From Hermodice carunculata (Eukaryota; Annelida; Polychaeta; Eunicida; Amphinomidae), in the NCBI GenBank assembly GCA_964020975.1, contig OZ026630.1:20744588-20808587 (forward strand): a DNA stretch of 64,000 bases, read 5' to 3'. Shown one piece after another: positions 31,301 to 42,800 of this stretch. Numbering within the stretch: position 1 is the stretch's first letter; every line of letters begins with the position of its first letter. The position numbers and the translations under genes are program-made. Under the pieces are notes generated by a model. The model was given only the letters and a program-made list of their open reading frames with translations. It searched no databases and had not been told where the DNA came from.

Positions 31301-33765
31301 AGGCAGTTTCCCTCTAAATTCAACATAATTTACCAATAAAATGTCTCCAGAGTGAGAGCAGAAAATGTATGAAGGCATATGGGCTTTTGAAATATCATCC
31401 ACATGACAAGCAAGTTAGTAAAAATAAAGTGGCCTGTGGGCCTAGTGCTTTGCTAACCATCATCACCAAAAAATCATTTCCTGAAATGTTTTCCTTCCAC
31501 AGCCTTTACAATTAATCAGTCTTCCATATTTTGCAGTCTCAAACTACCATATGATACACATTTATAATACATTTGGCATCATTTGCCTTATTCTTTATCA
31601 AGATATTGAACATAATGTCCTTTTTCTTAAGTGCTTAATGACCTTGAAAAAATAGGTCAAGGTCACACAATCATTGGGTCAAAGTGACCCAAAAGCTCAA
31701 TAGGAAAGGTCAGAATTAACTCTAAGGTGTGTATTTGCCCCAATACACAAGCGAATACACAAACATTTGGAGGGCTAGAGCTGTGTGTTCGCATTAGTTT
31801 GTAGGTTAAAGCAACCTTAGATAAACTAGTCACTTTTATAGCTGTGGTAATATGCTTTTTGTGAGGCATTCAGTTATGCATCTAGATTTACTGTCTGAAA
31901 TTTGGTGTTTCTATGTGCAGTAGTTTTCAAGTTTTTAAGTTGCAAATTACAATGTAAAGCAATGGGAATACACAACCCTAGCCCTCCACTGACTGCAGTG
32001 CCCTCTTTTAGGCAGTTCTTGCACCTTCTGTTCCTGCCCCTGACTATTCTCTTTGCCATTGATGTCCAAGCTACACCCTGTTGTTACAAAATCACCTCTT
32101 CAAACTTCACAGATCTGGTGATCTAACAAAAATAGGTCAAGGTCACTGATTTTATACAACATATTAGTATTGGATGTAATCTATAAATCCTACAAATTTG
32201 ACATGTCTAACTAATTGAACTATTTTTTGAGACATAGTATTTTGTACGTTTCAAGACATTTTAACTCACAGTTTCCATCAAAGTATAGGTGGCGCCACTA
32301 GTATCATAAGCAACTGAGATAGTGACCTCCTCCACAATCCCACTAAATTTCTAGAGATCCATAAAAAAATAAGGATGCTGGACTGGTCACGATTTTTATA
32401 TTTTGACCTGTATATTACATAATACCATAGAAGGCGCCACCAACACTGATATCAACACGGATTTTCATACACTTTTTAAGTACTAAAAGTAATATGGACC
32501 AAACTAAAAAACTGGGGGGTGCAGAGCATTCACAAGATGCCCCCTTTATTTGAATTGACCATTTCATCTTGACCTTCAACTTGGATTAAAAAATTGTTTG
32601 ATTTAAAATATGTGCCCCACATCCAGCTTTCCATACATGATCTCTTCAAATTGGGTAATAACTTTGGGAGTCAATGAAGAAACACAATAAACCTGGACAA
32701 GCACCAAAGTCCATAATCATTGAGTCGTGGTGACCCAACAGTAGATCACCAAGTACAGTTTTATGTAAAATGTAATAAAGTGCAAGTTTGATCTTGAGGC
32801 TTAATTCTCTTTGCCATTGATGTCCAAGCTACACCATGCTGTTACAAAAAGACCTTTCAACTTTACAGGCCTGATGACCTAATACATCAAGGTCACTGAT
32901 ATTACACAACACACTAGCATCCAATGTGGTCTATATATCCTATAAATTAAAGTTGGCAATTCTTATTCAGTTACTTTTCAAAATGTGGAATTATATATCT
33001 TTCAACACATTTTGGCTCATAATTTGTCAAATTATAGGTGGCACCACTAGTATTACATGCAACTGAGATTTTGACTTCCACAATGTCACTTAATTTCATG
33101 AAGATTTATCACACATTAAGGTTGCTAGTAGAATGGTCACAAGGTTCTCATATTTTGATCCATACATTACATAATAGTGTAGGTGGCATCGCCAATATTG
33201 AAATTGACTTAACCTAGATTTTCATACACTTGAGAAGTTCTCAACGTTATTTGGAGCTATGTTGAAAATTGCGGGCTGTATCGTACTATTGAGCAGAAAG
33301 TTAACGAATGGACAAACCTACAGACATGAATGATTCCATGGGCTCTGGGCCCTATGGTCAGCAGAGCTAAAGAAAATCATCAAACCTGCAAGGAATATAT
33401 CTAGATGAAGCTAGATCAAAAATACACATTTCCTCTTGTAATCCTTCATTGAAAGAAGATTACTAAATTGAAATTGACCTAATGTTGGAGTTCTCTTTTT
33501 GTTTCAGTAAATTCCCTTTCCATTATACTACCAATATGGTATATTCCCATCATGATAAGTTGGTTGTATGATGCTAAGATATATTCTGACAGACTGTAGT
33601 CTTTTCAGCATTAAAAAGAACATGCACCATACATGCTGATTTAACTAATATCACCAAATATACAGTCAAAAGCTGCCACTGGTTATTTTGCAGTTACATG
33701 AGCTATATGGTTCCACAGAAGGCAGTGTCTTGCCTTTTTGTTATTTGATATTTTCATAAATTCTT

Positions 33766-33804
<39 letters not shown>

Positions 33805-36800
33805 TTTTGTGTTGCGGATGTGACATTTCTTTTTTTCCAGTAATTAAAAAAAAAAAAACATACAAAATGATACTTTTTCTGTATAGGCATCATTTCCCCA
33901 AGTGTCCTGATGATTTTAACATTCAAAAATAAAAGAATTATATTTAACTGATAAATTCCTGGCTAGACCTAATCAGTTGTGTCACGTTCGTAACATTTTT
34001 GAGCACAATTTTTCTATAAAAAGTACTGAAGTATTTTTGAAAAAAAAAAATCTTACTTTATTATACCCTTAAATAGCACACAAAGTTAAATTTGGGAAAA
34101 GTTCAACCAATAGGAGACATTCATTTTTAACTGCGATCCTGCTCACTTCCTGTGTTGCTGGGGCAACAGACTTATGCTTCCACCATGATCAGGGCAGATT
34201 TGTATTATATACTACATAAACATCCATAAATAACACCTTTTCAACCAAAAGAGAGCCCATTTCTAATCAATTTAATCCTCCTTTATGTTTCAAATACATG
34301 TTAATACATTTTCTTCAGATTATTCTGTGTTTGTGTTGTTCATTTTGTTGAGAAAGTACTTTTGACCATGCTAAATACATGTGTTCTGCCCCGATGTAGG
34401 TGGCTCCCTCTTTTGCTCAATAGGTGTTAAGAGTAGGACCGCATTTAGATATGAATACATCCTATTGATAAAAATCCAGCATTTTTTTTTATGTTATGGA
34501 CATGACATAGTCAGAACTACCCTGGCTTGATTTCAAGCCAATGCCCTTTCTTTCATATCTGTTCAAAACTGAGTCCTGTACCTTGTTCTGTGCTTTCATC
34601 TATTCAGTATTTATTGATTGTTGAATAGATCTGGGCACTTGAAGGGGGCATGCTTGAGCTTAGTTGTCACTCCTAATTCTCACACTGCCTCAAAGCACTG
34701 CTGCTTGAGTACACTGGGATTAGCTGGGTGTCAAAACCAAAGGGGTAAAACAACAGCAATGCCTTTAATGAGTTTTTACACCCTATGTCACATTATTCAT
34801 GCAAGTAAGCCTAATGTTCACCTATAAACCAATGAACAGCACAGCAGCCTGAGTTCATCATCAAATACTGGTAATGTACTACTATTAATAATAATCCTGT
34901 GGCTATACGCTTTTCTGTCGCAGTCCTGCGTGACACAGATGGCCTAAAATGGGAGGAGGAAAAAAAAAAAAAAAGGAAGATGAGGCAGAGGAAACAATGC
35001 TTATCAAAAATTTTCTCATCAGCTTGTGCTGCCATGTTTTCCAGGACCAGAGCCGAGGCAAAAGGTCCACCACCCACTCTCTCACAGCCGTGGTGGGCCC
35101 CTGGTCATTAGTATATCCAATACACTCATCGCTTGTACTTTCTTAAAAAAATAAATTAAAAAAAAAAAAAAAAACCATGCACACCCTATCCCCCCCTCTA
35201 AGGCTCAGGCATTTCCCATAGGGCCCCCCATGGGAGCCCATGGGAAATGGTATCGATCAGCTTTGTTTCCTTTGATCACACAGTTTTTGCTGCCATTAAG
35301 GTAAAAATGGTATTAAACAATGCTTTTTACTTTCAATCCAAAACTTACTCGACAATGTCTTCCAGAATAATAGTAAATCCCCATGCTATTGTCTTACAAA
35401 TATATCTAACAGGTAGATACTCATAATACTCTCATTCACTAGCCAGTACCAGATCAGACTTCTACTAAGTCAAGTCATCATAGCCCTTTCAAATGCTGTG
35501 AGACAGCACAGGCTTAGAGAATAACAGAAAAATTGATTCAGCAAAGTTTGAGGAGGCAAAGAGGAAAGATAGAGAAAGATAAAGGTTGGAAAGATTGATC
35601 AAAGTCCTAGATGAAGAACAGAAGAAGGAGGTTAAAAGATCCAACACAGCACGCAAAAGGCGAGGATGGTGGTCTGCATTATTCTTCAAAGTATGGCATT
35701 TAGAGCAATAAAGCTTTCTTTTATTGGCTAAAAAAACACAATTCCTTGTCAGTTACTTTTTGCTATGCCAGGTTACCATCATTTGATTCAAATTATAAAT
35801 AACTATTGCACTTATACTGTCTTTTCTAGGTTTTTCTAATCAAATTATAACTGACAAAATTTCACGTTCATAATGCCATGTCCATAACAATACTTTTATT
35901 AATAAAATCTTTTATTTCTAAAATAACAAACCTCTGCTGTATGGCATTGCACAGTAGACTCATTTTCCCAAAGAAATCAGGTATAGATATTAATCTGGGA
36001 TATTTAACAGAACAAAGTTTTGAGACTGAACTTGAATTTTAAAAATCCATGTCACAATGGCGCCATGTCCGTAACGCATACTGTTTTTCATATTTTAACC
36101 CAAATATGAAAGACAGAGTAAATGTTTTATTATTTTCTGAACAAGTGCCCTATAGATAATCCAAACGTATGTAGAGTTTTAACTGCTGTTTACTGGTTTG
36201 TTTAAAATACAGCTGTAAAGTGTCTGAATGTCACGTCCAAACAAAATAAATACCATTGAATGCCCCACATAGGGACATAGAAGTTTAATGCTATTGTCTG
36301 AATGTACACTTTCAGGGAAGGGGGGATATGACAGAAAAACACTTTTTGTTCACTTGAAATCATGAAAATCCCACTTGTTTTTCAGCAAACAGACACATTA
36401 TATTGTCCCGAGTTTCCTATTCCTGAAAAGCGTGCTAAACTTGTATGGCATTTTACAGATTCCTTTGTACATTCACTGCACAGCATTTCACAAAATGGTT
36501 GAGGTGCTCTCTTGCCTATTAGGACTGCAGCACTTACTTGGTGACAGCAATGTGAGTGATGGTATCTCTGTGCATGTAACTCTTCTCATACGACTCTGCA
36601 TTTGGCAAATTATCCAGAAATACCCGCTCAAACTCCAGAACTGTAAAGAAGCAAACATAACAAGTTACACAGAAGATTGAAGAAACATACTTTAATGATA
36701 ATTAGTTCCATGTATGCACTTACTTCGATATATTATACCACATTTAATTTACTCACTTGAAATATTTCACTTGTTTCCATTGTTGTACATCCAAATTAGG

Positions 36801-39800
36801 AAATCCCACTTAAAATATATACCCCCCCCCAAAAAAAAAACAACAAGAGGGCTGTGTGAACACCCCATGCTCAGCTGTCCTAGACATTCATCACACTTGC
36901 AGCTCTGTGAACTTGGGATAGGATCAAGGTCACCCACAGGGTTCATACAGCATAGCAAAGCCAAAATTCCATACTTTTTCAAGTACTTTCCAAACCATTT
37001 TTTCCAAAATTCCAAACTCGTGTTTTTATGGGTATGTATATATATACAGTAGTTCCCCTCTTATAAGGCCACCCCAAATGTTTCCTTATTACGAGAGGTG
37101 GTCTCTCTTCAGGGGGAAAATACAATGAAAATGCCATACTTGCTGCGCAGCAAAGTAGCCTTTGCAGAGGGAGTGGCATCTCTTTGGGGTTGGCTTACGA
37201 GAGGGGGACCAATGTATACAATTTATATATTGAACCAAAAAACAACAACTTCTTGTTTGATACTAGCAAGCGCTGCTTCCCCCATATTTTTCAAGTGCAC
37301 ATTACTTGCACACACCTTGCATCTTGCGCTGTATTTGTCCTGTTTTACAGGCAAAACCCAGTCCTTTTATTTGGGGTTTCCAAGCCAAAGTTCATTATAT
37401 GTACAGCCTACCATTGTTGTTGCGGCTTGGTGCACAATTTATGCATGCGGCAAACATTTACGGTCATTTATCCATAATTCAGGGCTCGACAATTTTTTTA
37501 AAAATCACTTGTCCGCTGGGCAAGTAGATTTCAAAATCCACTTGTCCTAATAAAACTTCTATAAACATCGTTTTTTTCTAACAATGTTAAGGCCTAGGCT
37601 AGACAAACCCTTTACCCTAAAATGTATTTGCCCCTTATTGTCGCTTGCAAAATCGCAAAAAAAATGTCAAATTTTATGATTCTAGCTGCAACTGTTTGAC
37701 AGTGAAACTGGCAAAATATCAAAAATACAAATTGAAAGTAAGCTATTTGCTTGGGGTGACTAACGATGAAAAATACATTGTAATTTCTGGGACTATAGGA
37801 GACCGTATAAACTTAAATAACGATTAAATAGTTGCATTTGCTTCAGTTCAGAATCCTTTCTCTCTGCCTCGGATGGCGTGATGCACTGATGGGATGCATA
37901 TCGTTTGCATACCTACCATGAATGCTATCGGTACATCGTAGTAAATTTGCGTATACAGTATTGGCAAGTTCCTCGCAATAAACGGAACTCTTAAATCAAA
38001 TTCAAACGAAAACTTTAATATTTCAAATCAGATATCGAGCGTGCGCACCGTCAACATCTTGCCTGCAACTGTACACAAACAGCTGCTTTGGCCATGTGGT
38101 CTGACGCACAACACATCACCCGATTGGTCAATTGAGTCACATGCAAAAATGAGCCAATCACGGCTCGTGCTACGGTGTTTTCATCATGGTTTCCGCCCAG
38201 TGAACGTGTGTGAATTTACGGAGGGAACACATAAACGGGAAGCTTTGTTTTTGTTGCAGCATATGAAAATAAAGATTCCGGTGTTTATTGCAACAATTAT
38301 TTGGAGTCACAGGCAAATACGCAAAGGTATGGGATAGCCGGAATTGCCGAATGTGTCCCAAATCAGTCCGTGAGACTGCATCAGTTCACCGCAGATCTAA
38401 TCCAGTGTCCACGCTGTCACTTGCGTGTGACTGGCAGTTGTGTGCTGTTTTTGCCCGGGAAGTCATCTCACGGCACGTATTTTTTTCTCACACTGTTTGA
38501 ACCCACCGATAAATAGCATTTGATGTTAATTTGTAGATGAATTTGCCCTGCAAAATATTATTATTTTTTGACGGATTTTACTAGTAAAAAATTCCAACTA
38601 GCCCGCATGGATAGCACTTTTTTATTTCCAACAGCCCGAGCCCAATTCTGACAAGCCCGAGCTTTCGGACATGCGAATTGTCGAGCCCTGAATTCATGAT
38701 GGACCATCACTCGTAATCAAAATGACGCATGCTTGTTTTTCAAATCTTGCAAGGAATCCCGTTGCATTGCGAGTTGAAAAAGGTGCCTCCCATGATGCTG
38801 TGCAATGCAGAATACCCCATAGATGCTATATTTAGCAATGAAAATAAACTACGATCGTAGGTATTGCAACAAACATTAAAATAAAGTCACACAAATAGAT
38901 TTTTTTCATTCTGTTTGTTTTTGTTTAACCCGGAAAATCGATTTTCCATACTTTTCAAGACTTCTTTATGAAATTCCATACTTTTCAAGGCCTGGAACAG
39001 AGGGCATTCAAATTCCATACTTTTCAAGCCTTTTCAAGCTCTGTGCGAACCCTGACCCATGTTGTAGTCTGACCTTTATAAAAAAACACTAACATGTGCA
39101 ACATCAAGGTTCCAGTTCAAGTACTTCTCAAGTTATAATGAAGAGTAAAATTCATGTATGTTGCACTAGTACTGTGACCCCAGAAATGAGGTTAAGGTCA
39201 CTCATGTACTGTCCAAGCATGACCTTAAAAGAGAAACATTAACATGTGCAACATCAGGGTCCTAACTCAAAACAGATCTCAAGTGATCAAATGAACAGTA
39301 AATTTCGTATCAGTTGTCCTGTCATCCTGGGAATGAGGTCAAGGTCCAGACATCACCGGAGCATGACCATTTGCACAAAATAGGTACATACTTATAGAAG
39401 GTTCATTCCTACCAAGTTTGGTAAAAATATGGTTAATGTTTTTTTGAAAAAAATAATAAAAAATCCAAAAATCACTGGAGGGTAACCATTTGAACAAACT
39501 TGGTAGAGACCCACCCAAGGTACATTGCTACCTAGTTTAAAAATCTGACTGACAGTTTCTCCAGAGAAGTCCAAAATGTGCATTACCATTAGAATGCCCA
39601 TTGACTGGCATAGTAAGCAATAGAAAAGGTGCATTTACCGATAAATACCAGAATTGAAATAAATTCATTAAAAATCCAAAAATCACTGCAGCGTGACCAT
39701 TTGAACAATCTGGTAGAAACTCACCCCAGGTAGATTGCCACCAAGTTTGAAGTCAATCTGGATGATGGTTTTGGAGAAGTCGAAAATGTGAATTAGCATT

Positions 39801-42800
39801 AGAATGCCCATTGACTTACACAGTAAACAATAGGAAAGGTGCATTGACCGAGAAGTACCCGAATTGAAAAAAATCATTAAAAATCAGAAATCCACAGCAA
39901 TACCACTTAGTCAACAACTTTCTTTGACCCTTCCACAAGGAACACATCCTACAGAATTCAGCTTAATCTGAGTAAGGGTTCTGGAGAAGAAAACAAAATA
40001 GCAAAAACACACAAAAAATCATAAAAAATTAGGAAAAAATTACAGCTCCACCTGGTGAATAAATTCAGAACTAGGAGTACCCGGGAGTTTCCAGGTGTGA
40101 TATCAAAGCAATTATGTGAGCGGTATGGAAAAGATGATTTTTTAAGATTTGCCCCCCAAAAAAGAACAAAAAAAATAATAAAAACCCCAAAAATCAATGG
40201 AGTGTGACCATTTGAACAACCTTGGTAGAGACCCACCCAAGGCACATCCCCACTAAGTTTGAAGTTAATCTGGTTGACAGTTTTGGGGAAGAAGTCGAAA
40301 ATATGAATTGTAGATGGATGGACGACGGACGACAGACCCTCACAAATGCTCAGCTGACTGACAAGTCAGCTGAGCTAAAAACCTAAAAAAATCACTTGAG
40401 CGTGCCCATTTGAACAAACTTGGTAGAGACCCACCTAAGGAACATCCCCACCAAGTTTGAAGTGAATCTGGCTGACAGTTTTGGAGAAGCAGAAAATGTA
40501 AATTGTTGAGGACGGACGTGTCTAGTATGATACACTTATGTACAAAAACAGGACCCATATTCATAAATTTTAAACCCAACAATGACAGCAAAGAGATTCC
40601 AGAGTTACCAAAGCATCAACATTCATCTTCCAGTACCAATGTCAAGTAACAAATTTCACTCCTGACTTGAGACAGGCAGTTACCCACTAAAGGCAACAAA
40701 CCGGTCCTCTCAACCTTTGAAATATTCTTCATTAAATACAGACTATAGTGTCTCCAGTATGTATACGCCCAACCTCTAAAAGTCCAAATTTTATCACTTC
40801 TGCCAAAAATAAAAAGATAATTAGCAGGCCTATCACTTTTTCTGTTCTTCTGACTACTTCGTCAGCTGAGTTTATAGCAAAAGTAGAAAGTAGGCCTACC
40901 TTGTTTTTGTCATATCTATGAATCTGGAACATTATGTAATTAATAAGTTCAGTGATTGAATCACTGTTATAGAGTATCAAATGGACGGATGGAGGACCAT
41001 AAGATAAGCTCAGCTGACAGACAAGTCAGCTGAGTTAAAAAAAACAGTCCCCTCTGGCTTCCCCATATAACTGAACCAAGGCATTGGTCCAACTCATAAT
41101 GACAGGTTGTTTCAATGAAATTTTTCCTTTGGCACTTTGGTGTAATCTAATCCCTTCATGTGCATGTTTATTCAACCTTTTAATTTAATAACTTATCATA
41201 AAATTAATGCCACTGGTGAATTTTAAACTAGTACAGTCTCTATCATTCAGTGTAAGGCCAATAGTTTTTTGTTTTTTGGGGGGGTGGGGGTGGGGGCTAT
41301 ACAATGTTGACATCTTTTTCCATTAAACCCTTCAAACCCCATTTTTGTCTTCCTCTTTATACCCTTCTTCTTTATTTGACCATCTTCAGCTAGTTGAAGA
41401 TTCCATCAATGCATAGTGGAATTACATATTGTTAAACAAGTGAAAAGGTTAGTTTCTGCTAAGGACTGATCATTAGGAGGGGAGGGGAGGGGAGGGGAGA
41501 GGAGAGGAGAGAGGAGAGGAGGGGAGACTGTGGGAGTGCAGAGCATTGACAAGATTTCACATTGTGACCCTCATAGTCCAACTAGCCAGTTGACCTTGAC
41601 CTTCAACTCAAGATTAAATAAAATTTCAGTTCCAAATGTGTCACCATATCTAGCTTTCCATACATGGTCTGTTTGTTCAAACCAGGTAGTGACTTCTGGA
41701 GTTATTGACGAAAACAAATAAACTTGGACAAGCACTAAACTCCATAATCATTGGGTCATGGTGACCCCATAAGTGGGTCACCAAGTAAAGTTTTATGTAT
41801 TTATAATGTACATGTACTCAAATGCAATTTTGATTTTAAATTTGGCATGTTCAATTCAATTATTTCATGAGATATGGGATTTTACATATTTCACCACATT
41901 TTGGCTCATAATTTCTGTCAAGTTGTAGGTGGCACCACTATTGTTGTAAGTAAACGCGACTTTGACCTCCTCCATAATCCCACTAAATTTTATGAAGATC
42001 TATCAAACATTAAGGATGCTAGAGTGATCACAAGATTTTCACATTTGACCCATAATATATTACATAATACTGTAGGTGGCACCACCAATTTCTAAACCTG
42101 ATCTAGATTTTCATATACAAAAGTACTTGATAAGTCCTGAAAGTTACATTGAGCTATCATCTTGAAAACTGCAGACTGTATCACACTCACAACCAAAAGT
42201 TTACAGACGGAAGGACAGACAGACACGAGAGATCACATGAGCTCTGCGACCTATGGTCAACACACCAAAAAAAGAAAAAAAAAAAAAAAGGGTCAAATTA
42301 TGACTAAAGCAAAATTTCAAGATGTGTTAGATGTCAATGGTATTAATTCTTTTATAATTTTTATCTAATTAAATATCCAGCCCTCTGTCTCTGGTTTTGT
42401 TTTAACTTCCACCTGCCAGGAGATCTCAGGAACATTTATTTGTGCATACATAGACAGATGGCCCTGCACGCTCTGTGGATTTGTTTGGTGACACTTGCAA
42501 TGAGTGATGTTCACGCTGTGTGTTTGATTGATGACTTGTCAGAGTGATGTTGTTGATGTTCAGCAGGGTAGTGGAGGCAGTTTTCATCCATTCATTAATC
42601 GTGCTGCACACCAGTCACATCATTCCATATTTTGGTTTCGTGCTGCGTTCGGCAGCTGGATTCCGCTCACGGGTAAGGATGTTTAGGCCTAGCAGCTCCC
42701 GTTATTTTGGTGAAACGTTACCTTTTTCCCTTCTCTGTTCATTTCTGTGTGCCCCCATTTTGTTTTTACAACCAGGTTGTAAGGAACAAGAAACAAAAAG

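Larger units (their letters stand above)
36937..39054. mobile_element. hAT-like transposon A inserted in F1 copy R2
   Basis: Ends CAGGGTTCATACAGC and GCTCTGTGCGAACCCTG are inverted copies. ACCCA directly flanks both sides, and the uninterrupted F1 copy R1 has that sequence once, so it is a 5-bp target duplication. Sub-terminal 'ttccatacttttcaag' motifs repeat inside both ends. No transposase ORF; it is itself interrupted by element B and a small element. Five-base duplications are known for a subset of hAT elements. Confidence 0.75.
36842..41040 (+). mobile_element. Dispersed repeat family F1, long copy R2 (interrupted)
   Basis: The left end aacaagagggctgtgtgaac is at 36842. The body resumes after an insertion (36937-39054) and is colinear with R1. 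A complete right-end hairpin occurs at about 40345-40380, and after another body segment a second right end at about 41008-41040. It probably represents two overlapping or tandem copies. It lies in PPWD1 intron 1, antisense. Confidence 0.75.

Noticed and set aside
38041-38516. Several overlapping frames of 60-100 codons
   Set aside because: They lie inside transposon B, have no conserved motif and no splice structure; a GC-richer segment alone explains their length.
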